A DNA stretch of 64,000 bases. It comes from JAGQKC01 sp965223675. Lineage in GTDB: Bacteria > Nitrospirota > Nitrospiria > Nitrospirales > UBA8639. Both the position numbers and the translations under genes were made by a program. Shown here one piece after another: positions 36,127 to 43,789 of the stretch. Positions within the stretch are counted from its first letter, which is position 1. Each line of letters starts with the position of its first letter. The stretch spans positions 1,922,001 to 1,986,000 of the forward strand of contig OZ245013.1 in NCBI GenBank assembly GCA_965223675.1, in the 5' to 3' direction. The notes beneath the pieces were generated by a model, which was not told the DNA's origin, ran no database searches, and was given only the letters and a program-made list of their open reading frames with translations.

Positions 36127-36232
36127 TTGGGGTCAAGTCTAGTTATATAATGTTGATTTAGAAAAAGTGTAGGGGAAGAATGTGGATAAACTTTTTGAGA
36201 ATAACTCATAATAAAACTAGATTTGACCCCAA
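36127..36232 (+). mobile_element. ~105-bp REP-bounded element, copy 1
   Basis: The element begins TTGGGGTCAAGTCTAGTTAT and ends ATAAAACTAGATTTGACCCC plus AA, so its ends are inverted copies of the REP-like motif. Its reverse complement recurs at 39569-39670 with one substitution and two small indels. The inside contains TGTGGATAA (36181-36189), the complement of a perfect DnaA-box sequence. It encodes no protein, so it is probably a non-autonomous element. Confidence 0.85.
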
Positions 36233-36402
36233 AACCACCAGAACCACCAGAAGGACCCTAGCACTCATTATGCCATGGCCTCGTCATGTGAAATGGCTGT
36301 ATGTTGCTGACTGCATATGCCGTATTGCGGTAGGATTAGAGTTTAAAGAGTACTGATCAACGGGTCTTTCATGCATGGTGTTTTCTACTCGAATGGTTAA
36401 AA

Positions 36403-36428
36403 TAATAAAACTAGATTGGCCCCCAATA
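36403..36428 (-). repeat. REP-like motif (degenerate)
   Basis: TAATAAAACTAGATTGGCCC and then CCAATA, the reverse-complement form with one base change. It lies 60 bp upstream of the GC-rich propeller gene. Confidence 0.65.
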
Positions 36429-36488
36429 CTCACCCATCGTGATAACACACTATCCCATTGCGATGGATAATCATCAAGGAGGATCCAA

Positions 36489-38267
36489 ATGAAACGTTTC
36501 AAACTCAGGCCAAATTTTCTAGGCATGACCGTCGCTCTATTGTTCATTGTATCGCCGCCTGTGAGCGCAAAAAATGGGAAAAATACACCCTATGAAGTCT
36601 GGGGTGCTGATCAGTCCAATTCGGTGAGTAGTGCTCCGGCTCGCGGGACTATAGGCAGTTTGATCTGGGTATGGAACAGTGAAGATATTCATGCCCAGAT
36701 TACCAATGGCACACCGGCTCAACCACTGGGCTGCGATGGAAATAATAACCCAGGAGATGGCCCCTGCGATCTACTCGATGTCTTTCCTGGCACATTGGCC
36801 GAGCATGACAACAATGGCACAACCGGTGCCTCCCTCGGTGACTACGATTATGGGCGCTTACATGGTGCGCTGCCTGATCCGCAGAATCGCTACATGAATG
36901 TCAACCTGTTCGGCCCCGGCAATGGGTTTGTCGGTATTCTAGACGGTATAACCAAGGAAGCCGTCGCATTGTTTCGCGTGACCGGCACCAGCGCAGGTCA
37001 ACGGGTGCACATGTCATTCTGGAGTAGCGATGGCAGCGCTCTATTGATTGCGAATCTCAATGGCAAAGTACTCGAACGCATCGACATCAGCCGCAACGCC
37101 GATGGCACCATCACCCAGGCAGCTTTCAATCGTTCGGCCAGCCTCGGCGTTGGCAAAAACTTGACCGTGACAGCGGAGGTCAAGGTTTACCTGGGACAGA
37201 ATGCGCACGGCAACGCCATGATCGGCACGATTACTGGCGACTATAGCAATGCCGACCTTGGCGATCTCACCCCGGCCGGTAAATGCCGCGAAAACGGTTG
37301 CAGCAGCGGCTCCGACGGCGATATGGGAGGGCGCGTCAACAACGTGATCATTTGCCCCATCCCTTCTTCCAACGATCATGCCTATATCACGATGGGAGGC
37401 GGCGGGCTCTTGGTTGCCGACATCACGACTACCCCGATGACCATCGTTGGTGAATACGGGCAGGAAGTGATTAACGGCGCCGGTTGCGGCGGCGTTCAGG
37501 TCGGCAATCACATGTGGCTCAATGCCGGCGTCTCTGCCGCAGACGCTGGCAACGTGCATTCGACCTTTACTATCTATAGGCTCAGCGATAGCGCATTCAA
37601 CACTGTTCAGGCAGAAAACACTCCCCTGCCGGTCACAGTCTACAAAGACTCTGATGCCAGCGATGGCAATGCCGCCAACACCGCCACCATTGGCAACCTT
37701 GGTGGCGACCCCACCCCAAACTTGACCGGACAGCTTCCAGGGACCACCACCCGCCGCGATAGCCACGGCATGGCGCGGACGTTGTCCAGCAGTCACGTGC
37801 ACACAGTCGATCGCATCCAGAACCTCGTTGAAGTGATCAATACCAAAACCCTGACCAGAACCACCTATGACCTGACCTCGGCCAACGGCCAGGGCAATGG
37901 CGTAGGACCGTGCGATGCCGCATCGGTCACTCACGAAAGCGGTTCAACGGGCGACCTTGCCCTGCCTTCTAACGATGCCGCGCCAGACCTGATGGAAACT
38001 ACACCGGATGGGAAGTATCTCGCGGTGGCCCTGCGCGGGCCCATACCCGTTTCCGTCACTCATGCTGCGCAGGGCAGCTGCCCCGGTGTTGGCATCATAC
38101 GACTCCTTGCGGGCGGAAAAAGGGGAAAGCTCGCTACCGTACTGCGCACGACCAATACGATCGACGACACACCGGTCAGTGCACCAGGCGGGCACCCTTA
38201 TGCGGGCACCGAACACAGTGATATTCACGGTGCCTCGGTTCGTACCCGGGTAGAAGACGGGCAATAA
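36489..38267 (+). CDS. Secreted beta-propeller-like protein
   Basis: The 592-residue protein has a signal peptide (cleaved near PVSAKNG) and repeated beta-sheet blades without clear catalytic residues (GNGFVGILDGITKEAVALFRV, SSDGSALLIANLNGKVLERID, LVEVINTKTL, TPDGKYLAVALRG). These resemble YncE/lactonase-type propellers. Several Cys pairs (CDGNNNPGDGPC, CRENGC) suggest disulfides. The gene is visibly richer in GC than its neighbours, a sign of transfer. GGAGG precedes the ATG and a strong terminator follows. It is bracketed by REP-like motifs. Confidence 0.75.
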   Translation: MKRFKLRPNFLGMTVALLFIVSPPVSAKNGKNTPYEVWGADQSNSVSSAPARGTIGSLIWVWNSEDIHAQITNGTPAQPLGCDGNNNPGDGPCDLLDVFPGTLAEHDNNGTTGASLGDYDYGRLHGALPDPQNRYMNVNLFGPGNGFVGILDGITKEAVALFRVTGTSAGQRVHMSFWSSDGSALLIANLNGKVLERIDISRNADGTITQAAFNRSASLGVGKNLTVTAEVKVYLGQNAHGNAMIGTITGDYSNADLGDLTPAGKCRENGCSSGSDGDMGGRVNNVIICPIPSSNDHAYITMGGGGLLVADITTTPMTIVGEYGQEVINGAGCGGVQVGNHMWLNAGVSAADAGNVHSTFTIYRLSDSAFNTVQAENTPLPVTVYKDSDASDGNAANTATIGNLGGDPTPNLTGQLPGTTTRRDSHGMARTLSSSHVHTVDRIQNLVEVINTKTLTRTTYDLTSANGQGNGVGPCDAASVTHESGSTGDLALPSNDAAPDLMETTPDGKYLAVALRGPIPVSVTHAAQGSCPGVGIIRLLAGGKRGKLATVLRTTNTIDDTPVSAPGGHPYAGTEHSDIHGASVRTRVEDGQ

Positions 38268-38273
38268 TGGCAC

Positions 38274-38311
38274 CCAAGGGGGCAGACCAAGACACCTGTC
38301 TGCCCCCTTGG
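38274..38311 (+). terminator. Strong hairpin after the propeller gene
   Basis: CCAAGGGGGCAGAC and GTCTGCCCCCTTGG form a perfect 14-bp stem with a 10-base loop, seven bases after the stop codon, followed by TTCGTATT. Confidence 0.8.
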
Positions 38312-38512
38312 TTCGTATTGCTACTGCAAATGCTAAAAGTTTTGGTCAAGAGAAATTGGGGTCATTCTTCTTTTCTCGATCTGGCTCACCCTACGGGCCT
38401 TGAGAAAGGTGACAGGAAACTTTTTCTCCGATAGCGTCTCCACCTTTTCACTCTCTGTTCACACCAAAAGAAGAATGGAAGATTGGATGAAAAGGGTAGA
38501 CTTGCGACGTTG

Positions 38513-38693
38513 GAATATTGAGGATTTCGTTCGGGTCGTGAAAAACTCGAGAACTCTCATACCCGTATATGAATTCCCTTTGTCATTTAATTTAGGACTC
38601 CACACGGCAATTGTAGTGTCCCGGGTAGTTGGCGAGAATTCCCCCGCCCACCCCGCTTCTTCCCGGCAACCCCACTTTGAATGAAAACTCGCC
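38513..38693 (-). pseudogene. Glutaminase C-terminal fragment
   Basis: This duplicates the last ~60 codons of glsA (25082-25268): TIAVWSPKLNDKGNSYTGMR and VLEFFTTRTKSSIF are nearly identical. Small indels disturb the GxSGVGGG region. The homology stops abruptly at 38693, where a REP-like sequence (ATCTTGGGGTCA) begins. Confidence 0.9.
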
Positions 38694-38712
38694 GATCTTG
38701 GGGTCACCGATA

Positions 38713-38737
38713 TTTGGGTCAAGTCTAGTTATATAAA
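38713..38737 (+). repeat. REP-like motif
   Basis: ATTTGGGTCAAGTCTAGTTA followed by TATAA; it abuts the broken end of the glutaminase fragment together with a partial copy (TTGGGGTCACC) at 38698. Confidence 0.75.
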
Positions 38738-38834
38738 CTTCATAAATCTGACGAAAAAGGAAAAGAGCTGATCACTATGAGAACTTTGATATTGAGAGAC
38801 TCTCCTATAGTGGTTTAACTTTCAAATCGGTTTT

Positions 38835-38871
38835 CCCCTCACCCTACCCCCTCTCCCTCCAGGGGCGAGGG
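38835..38871. repeat. C-rich palindromic repeat
   Basis: CCCCTCACCCTACCCCCTCT then CCCTCCAGGGGCGAGGG can fold as CCCTC...CCCT / GGGG...GAGGG. This type of CCCTCACCC/GGGGAGAGGG palindrome is a common intergenic repeat in many Gram-negative genomes. Confidence 0.6.
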
Positions 38872-38919
38872 AACTTAAAGGTGTATCAGTTGAAAGTTAC
38901 TTTACCACTACAGGAAGAA

Positions 38920-39268
38920 CTACAGGCTTTCTCGATGCTCCCTAGCCAACCCAATAATCTTGTCCATCACCTGTTTGGACCGTCGTTTCTCGGCTGAGTT
39001 CAGTGTTTTCATTTCTTTGTTCTTATCGAGATCAGGCCCCATTTTTTGATAATGAATAAAATCATGAATCACCTTGTGCATCTCATCAAACGATAACTGC
39101 TTTCGTTCCCTCAGATTCTTTCTATCACCCAAAGAATGGATTCATCGGTGATTCGATGATACTGGGTAATCATGGATGACCTCATCCCGAGTTCGAGTGA
39201 AATTTTTCTTTCCGGTTGTTTGAATGTTTTAACCGTTTGCCGAACTAATGTCAGATACCATTTTTGTA
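38920..39268 (-). pseudogene. SelO C-terminal fragment, frameshifted
   Basis: This is a duplicate of the last ~115 codons of the selO gene at 48868-50742. ERKISLELGMRSSMITQYHR matches ERKVLLELGMRSSLINQYDR, and RKQLSFDEMHKVIHDFIHYQ is shared, ending REHRESL plus stop. A frameshift near 39118 splits it. DNA similarity continues ~18 bp beyond the stop and ends shortly before the position where the RAYT element sits next to intact selO. Confidence 0.9.
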
Positions 39269-39387
39269 TGAGTGATGAAGTAGCTAAAAGGAATCGTACG
39301 AGAGTTGTTGATGAGCAAGATGGCGAACAGGGCTTACAAATTGTCAATTAAATTTACAATTTACAAATATCATGTTACGGTAGATAC

Positions 39388-39558
39388 ATGAAATTGATTC
39401 CTCGCACCGCGCAACCGATCTTGAAAAAACTCGCACGATCGTATCCAGCTATGATCGTGACAGGTCCAAGACAATCTGGAAAAACGACGCTGACGCAAGC
39501 AGTGTTTCCAGAGAAGCCTTATGTGTCCTTAGAAGATCTCGACACCCGAAAATTTTGA
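39388..39558 (+). pseudogene. AAA ATPase (DUF4143-type) N-terminal fragment
   Basis: MKLIPRTAQPILKKLARSYP, then a Walker A region MIVTGPRQSGKTTLTQAVFP and YVSLEDLDTRKF, which is the start of the AAA_14/DUF4143 ATPase family (normally ~400 residues). It is cut after 56 codons, ten bases before the ~105-bp REP-bounded element. Confidence 0.85.
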
Positions 39559-39568
39559 ATCTAAAATT

Positions 39569-39670
39569 TTGGGGTCAAATCTAGTTTTATGAGTTATTCT
39601 CAAAAAGTTTATCCACATTCTTCCCTACACTTTTTCTAAATCAACATGATATAACTAGACTTGACCCCAA
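39569..39670 (-). mobile_element. ~105-bp REP-bounded element, copy 2
   Basis: The reverse complement of the element at 36127-36232, with a 3-base deletion, a 1-base deletion and one substitution. Ends are TTGGGGTCAAATCTAGTTTT and ACTAGACTTGACCCCAA. TTATCCACA at 39609-39617 is a perfect DnaA-box match. It truncates the ATPase gene. Confidence 0.85.
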
Positions 39671-39738
39671 ATTCCGGACAAATTCCGGAACACGATAGGG
39701 TAAAAAATGTAAATTTTTTATCGCGAAGGAGCAGAACA

Positions 39739-40176
39739 ATGGGGGTCGTATTTCATATCGCATTTCCCATGAAAAATATCGAAGAAACGAAGAGCTTTTA
39801 TGTGGAAGGACTCGGTTGTGCATTAGGGCGAGAATCCAAAGTGGCGTTGACACTCAATCTTGGTGGCCATCAAATCGTGGCGCAGATGACCAGTGAGCCA
39901 GTCGAAGAACCACGAAGTATTTATCCGAGACATTTCGGGCTGGTGTTTACCACAAAGAAAGAGTGGCAAGCGCTTCTGGATCGAGCGAGAGACAAGAAGT
40001 TAGCGTTTTTCAAAGAACCCCGTACTCGATATACAGGATCCCCCTTAGAACACCATACCTTCTTTCTGGAAGACCCTGCTCATAACCTGCTGGAGTTCAA
40101 ACATTACACCAACGAATCGGCGATATTCGGCGAACGGGAATTTACTGATGTGGGCGATGCCGACGAACCGCGATGA
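39739..40176 (+). CDS. VOC-superfamily (glyoxalase-like) protein
   Basis: The 145-residue protein has two beta-alpha-beta-beta-beta modules: VVFHIAFPMKNIEETKSFYV and PRHFGLVFTTKKEWQALLDR. Metal-ligand candidates are His (FHIAF), His (RHFGL) and Glu (NLLEFKHY). AAGGAG nine bases upstream of the ATG at 39739 sets the start. The activity is unknown; relatives are dioxygenases or glyoxalases. A copy of its last 46 codons lies beyond parDE at 40890-41030. Confidence 0.88.
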   Translation: MGVVFHIAFPMKNIEETKSFYVEGLGCALGRESKVALTLNLGGHQIVAQMTSEPVEEPRSIYPRHFGLVFTTKKEWQALLDRARDKKLAFFKEPRTRYTGSPLEHHTFFLEDPAHNLLEFKHYTNESAIFGEREFTDVGDADEPR

Positions 40177-40241
40177 AGAGAAGAAACTCAAGACACCCAC
40201 CCACTTTCTTTTTCTCATAACTACGTACATTTTCAATGCCC

Positions 40242-40276
40242 TAGCACAATGTATGAACTATTCATACATTGTGCTA
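40242..40276. promoter_or_regulatory. Perfect 35-bp palindromic operator of parDE
   Basis: TAGCACAATGTATGAA and TTCATACATTGTGCTA are perfect complements around CTA. It lies 21 bases upstream of the antitoxin ATG, overlapping the expected promoter (the right arm runs into GCTATACTGATA), and is the natural site for ParD autorepression. Confidence 0.85.
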
Positions 40277-40297
40277 TACTGATATTCAGAAGGAGAA

Positions 40298-40564
40298 ATG
40301 AGTATGGTAAGAAAGACGATTTCTATGCCTGATGAGATGGGACGTTGGCTGGATCAACGTATGCAGTCTGGTCAATACAATAACGAAAGTGAATATTTTC
40401 GTGATCTGGTTAGGCGAGATCAGGAACGAGAAGTTGCAGCGGCACAGCTTCGTCAATTGTTGTCAGAAGGAGAGGCGAGCGGGATTAGCCGCAAGAAGGT
40501 TCCCGACATCGTGAAAGACGTAGAAAAGCGTTTGCGTAAAGATGGCCGATTACCAGCTCACTGA
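40298..40564 (+). CDS. parD: ParD-type antitoxin
   Basis: The 88-residue ribbon-helix-helix protein has a ParD signature (RKTISMPDEMGRWLDQRMQS, YNNESEYFRDLVRRDQ). AGGAG precedes the start; GTATG follows at 40304 as an alternative. It overlaps the toxin gene by 23 bases. Confidence 0.9.
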   Translation: MSMVRKTISMPDEMGRWLDQRMQSGQYNNESEYFRDLVRRDQEREVAAAQLRQLLSEGEASGISRKKVPDIVKDVEKRLRKDGRLPAH

Positions 40565-40832
40565 AAAAGCCCGCCAGGAGTTGGAAGGGATCTATGAGTA
40601 TTCCATTCTTAAATTTGGGTTGGCTAAAGCCAGAAGCTATGTAGAAGGCTTACATGCCTGTTTTGAAATTCTAGCCAATAATCCCAGGATGGGTCGTGAT
40701 TACTCTCATGTAAAAAAGGATTATCGCCGGCATGAATATGAGAGCCATTCCGTCTATTACAAAATCATAAAAACCGGCGTACTCATCACTCGAGTTTTAG
40801 GCGCGAGCCAAGACCCCATAAAAAATTTATAG
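40542..40832 (+). CDS. parE: ParE-type toxin
   Basis: The 96-residue RelE/ParE fold protein has the family pattern: LTEKARQELEGIYEYS, F..LA..P.MGRDYS, YRRHEYESHSVYYKI and RVLGASQD. Family members poison gyrase; this target is inferred. It starts inside parD in another frame. The pair is inserted between an intact VOC gene and a duplicate of that gene's 3' end. Confidence 0.9.
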   Translation: MADYQLTEKARQELEGIYEYSILKFGLAKARSYVEGLHACFEILANNPRMGRDYSHVKKDYRRHEYESHSVYYKIIKTGVLITRVLGASQDPIKNL

Positions 40833-40889
40833 TTACAGCAGGTCAAGGAAGGCGCTTGGGCTACGTAAAAAGGGGCTGCTCATTTAGCA

Positions 40890-41030
40890 AGCTCTCCGCT
40901 GGAACACCATACCTTCTTCCTGGAAGACCCGGCACACAACCTACTGGAGTTCAAACATTACACTAACGAATCGGCGATATTCGGCGAACGGGAATTTTCT
41001 GATGTAGGCGATGCCGACGAACCGCGATAG
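40890..41030 (+). pseudogene. VOC protein C-terminal fragment
   Basis: The 46 codons from SSPLEHHTFFLEDPAHNLLE to GDADEPR plus stop are almost identical to the end of the gene at 39739-40176 (~90% DNA identity by eye). It has no start and lies 57 bp after parE. Confidence 0.9.
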
Positions 41031-41679
41031 AAAGCACAAGAAAAAGGCTCAAGTTACCTTTTCCTAGTCTGACATGAGGATTGCCTAGAAAAGTGCCGTG
41101 CCTGATAGCTCCATCAAAAATAAATCCGTCCCCTTTCCCATTAGAGTGATTCATATTATAAAACTAGACTTGACCCTTTAACGGTTAACGATCGAAACCC
41201 TGGTTCACCTTTTGGATCTGTCCAAGATTGATGGAGAGAACGAGCCGCATTCCTTATTGAACGATTTTCATTTATACCACACGTGTCATGATGCCAATCT
41301 CTGGTGTTCGACATCAATACAGTTCATGGAATTTCGCCTGGGAATGTTGCCAAAAAGAGGTTGGTCACGTATCAAAAACAAAAACACTGATTTAATATTT
41401 GTCTTGATCCACCGTGATTATCCGTTGTCACAGTGGCTTGATCAAGAATATATTTTCCTTTGGAGAAACACCTCTACCTTTGCATAACTTTTCTTCCTCT
41501 TGATAAATAAACCAGATTCTGTATTCTTTTCGACATTGTTATTTGGTTTGAAAGGGGCAGTACTAAATGTATCAATGAAAGATTTGGCCGCATTTTCTAT
41601 GTGTATCAAATTTAAAAGCGTCTAATTTCTTCAATGACTTGCCATATAAGTAAGTTTTACAGCAATTCGGTTTTTTGAA
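41031..41679. other. Gene-poor region upstream of the reverse transcriptase
   Basis: It holds a REP-like motif at 41157-41178. A 91-codon frame at 41212-41487 has no start signal; I cannot recognise it, although ~50 bases of it resemble 34625-34675. The ~190 bases before the RT start could carry a non-coding RNA, but no clear stem was found by eye. Confidence 0.4.
41157..41178 (-). repeat. REP-like motif
   Basis: TTATAAAACTAGACTTGACC followed by CT, the reverse-complement form of the family motif. It is the right-most copy found and marks the end of the repeat-rich zone. Confidence 0.75.
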
Positions 41680-43506
41680 ATGAAGACAACTGCACGTTTT
41701 GAGCTTGAGAGACGACGTCATCTCAAAAATCTATTCAGGAAGAAACGCCTGACTGATTTATGGCGTCGTTTAGTAAAAACTCAGATTCGTTCATTCGATA
41801 TTAAAGATCTTCATGATTACTACGATTTCAATTACTCGATTGATTCTCGTGTTGATATCATCGTGGATCGAGTTCTCTCAGGACACTATCGTGCTGAGGC
41901 TCCCCTAGTTTTTCGGATAGAAAAAAAGTTAGGAATATGCCGGCATTGCTTGATTCCTTCTCCGTCCGACGCATTGGTTTTCCAGCTTTTAGCCGATGTT
42001 CTCTATGACTCAATTATCAAAGCTCAACCCTCTAAAGGCGCCTTTTATGCTAGAGATCGACATAACTTAACTCTTCCACACCAACATAAGGACGCCGTTT
42101 CCTATCCTTGGTTTCTACTTTGGCCAAAATTTCAAGAGGAAATCTGGAAATTTGGAAAATCTCACAAGTTCCTCGTAACTACAGATCTTGCAAATTATTT
42201 TGATAATATTGGACTCCGAGAGTTGCGGCATGTAATCTCTGCAATCGCAAAGACCAAAGAAGTCTATCTCGATCTCCTATTTTCTTTAATTGAAGACCTT
42301 TCATGGACTCCTGATTATTTGCCTACGTCCCACAAAGGTCTGCCAATAATAAATATTGAGGCTCCCAGACTCTTAGCCCATGCACTTTTATTTGAAGTTG
42401 ATTATGTACTCAAGAAGAGAACGAAGGATAACTTTGTCCGTTGGATGGACGATATCAATTTTGGTGTTGATTCTCTACGCACCGCAAATTTAGTACTTGG
42501 CGAAATTAATGATGTACTAAAAAGCCGTGGTTTAGCTCTTAATTTGGCAAAAACTGAGGTGATGTCAACCAAAGAGGCCAAACATCATTTTCTTTTCAAA
42601 GAAAACGTTCGACTTAGTAAAATTCAGAAGCTGGCAAAAAAATTAAAGAACTTGGGTCCAAAGCGTCGGTTGGCCGGAAAAGTCGCTAAAGATTTAGCCC
42701 ATCATCTGCGAAAATGCACTGCTCGCAACAAGGACAAACTTACCAAACGCTATTTAAACATATTGGGAATATTGGAAGTTCCGTTAGCTTTGGTCGCAAT
42801 GAGGGACTTGTTTTTAAAACAACCCGCTTTACGTAGTAGCGTACTGATTTATTTGGCCCGATTGCCTTTTAGAAAACGTGTAGCAAGCACTTTCGTTGAA
42901 CTACTCGATAAAACAGAGGTTTATGACGATGCTACCCGCTTTGCTTTCGTTGAAGCTATAGTTAATTGGGAGGTTCCGTTCGATACTAATGGGAAAGCTT
43001 TCGTTTCGGAAATAAATAAACGTTTGCGAAAACCTAAATCACCGTTTGATTGGTTTTGTTATATATTTTTTCTAACTAAATATGGGGAACCTAACGAGAT
43101 TCTGACAGTTTCAGGCCAAGGAAAAGCCCACGGAGCAAGAGAACCATATTTTGCACGGCAGCGGATGGCCGTCCTTACCCGAGGTCTTGGGATTAATGCA
43201 AAAACTGTCATGAGTCAATGGAAAAAGGAAATATCTACTGGGTCAACTGATTCGGCCTCAGTGGCTAACAACTTACTAAGTTTTTCTAATAAATCATTTC
43301 CAAGACGACGAGACCATCAGTATTTTTACTTGTTTCCACAAAATCGTCAGCATCCTTATCCTATCGCAAAGTTTTTACTGCTTTGTGTTGTGGCTTACAA
43401 TGAGAAGATTAACGGAAAAAGTTTGAAACGTCCTGAGATTTTATCCCATGTGCAAGATCCCTGGTATTTGCATTGGTTAAAACTTATCCACCCCTCCTGG
43501 TTTTGA
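41680..43506 (+). CDS. Reverse transcriptase, defence-type (UG/Abi-like) with helical C-terminus
   Basis: RT motifs are present in order. An N-terminal RT0-like region is followed by motif A TTDLANYFDNI (D169), motif B KGLPIINIEAPRLLAHALL (219-237), motif C RWMDDINFG with the catalytic pair D257-D258, and motif D/E LNLAKTEVMS. Residues ~310-608 are helical repeats with no thumb/maturase, endonuclease or integrase domain, so it is not a group II intron or retrotransposon protein. Methionine in xMDD and the alpha-repeat C-terminus fit the abortive-infection/UG RT class. It is AT-rich with no obvious partner gene. Confidence 0.82.
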   Translation: MKTTARFELERRRHLKNLFRKKRLTDLWRRLVKTQIRSFDIKDLHDYYDFNYSIDSRVDIIVDRVLSGHYRAEAPLVFRIEKKLGICRHCLIPSPSDALVFQLLADVLYDSIIKAQPSKGAFYARDRHNLTLPHQHKDAVSYPWFLLWPKFQEEIWKFGKSHKFLVTTDLANYFDNIGLRELRHVISAIAKTKEVYLDLLFSLIEDLSWTPDYLPTSHKGLPIINIEAPRLLAHALLFEVDYVLKKRTKDNFVRWMDDINFGVDSLRTANLVLGEINDVLKSRGLALNLAKTEVMSTKEAKHHFLFKENVRLSKIQKLAKKLKNLGPKRRLAGKVAKDLAHHLRKCTARNKDKLTKRYLNILGILEVPLALVAMRDLFLKQPALRSSVLIYLARLPFRKRVASTFVELLDKTEVYDDATRFAFVEAIVNWEVPFDTNGKAFVSEINKRLRKPKSPFDWFCYIFFLTKYGEPNEILTVSGQGKAHGAREPYFARQRMAVLTRGLGINAKTVMSQWKKEISTGSTDSASVANNLLSFSNKSFPRRRDHQYFYLFPQNRQHPYPIAKFLLLCVVAYNEKINGKSLKRPEILSHVQDPWYLHWLKLIHPSWF

Positions 43507-43526
43507 GTACATTCCCTATGCAGAGA

Positions 43527-43670
43527 AATAAGGGGCAGACTGATCCAGTCCTTGCTCTTGGCCTGCTTCGCATACCAGATCATAAACGCCACCACCAGCA
43601 GCGGCCTCAGAATCATCGTGAAGATCTCATACAGGAAGTACGACAGGCTTACTCGATGTGTGAACTTCAT
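43527..43670 (-). pseudogene. Possible truncated small membrane-protein gene
   Basis: From the ATG at 43670 the minus strand reads MKFTHRVSLSYFLYEIFTMI, LRPLLVVAFMIWYAKQAKSK, a membrane-protein-like N-terminus. The frame then runs antisense into the RT gene. It looks like a gene whose remainder was replaced when the RT arrived. Weakly supported. Confidence 0.3.
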
Positions 43671-43673
43671 TCA

Positions 43674-43714
43674 ACGCCGAGTGACGAATTAGTATATAAT
43701 TCGTCACTCGGCGT
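43674..43714. repeat. Perfect 18-bp inverted repeat
   Basis: ACGCCGAGTGACGAATTA and TAATTCGTCACTCGGCGT are perfect complements around GTATA. It lies ~170 bp after the RT stop and 75 bp before the SulP gene. It could be an operator for SulP or for the divergent truncated frame, or a recombination site; no T-run suggests it is not a simple terminator. Confidence 0.75.
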
Positions 43715-43789
43715 CCGATATTCCAGGGAAAGATCAAGCATGACCAGTACGGATCAGTTGTAAAGCATACGATAGAAAAAACAATATTC

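Noticed and set aside
36127..36232. DnaA-box-containing element as a replication origin
   Set aside because: Only one DnaA box per element, no DnaA-box cluster, AT-rich unwinding region or dnaA/dnaN/gyrB genes nearby; it is better explained as a repeat element.
37041..37934. 297-codon minus-strand frame
   Set aside because: It is a shadow of the GC-rich propeller gene on the plus strand, which has a signal peptide, Shine-Dalgarno and terminator.
41212..41487. 91-codon frame before the reverse transcriptase as an RT accessory gene
   Set aside because: No ribosome-binding site and part of it resembles a non-coding relic at 34.6 kb; not enough to call a gene.
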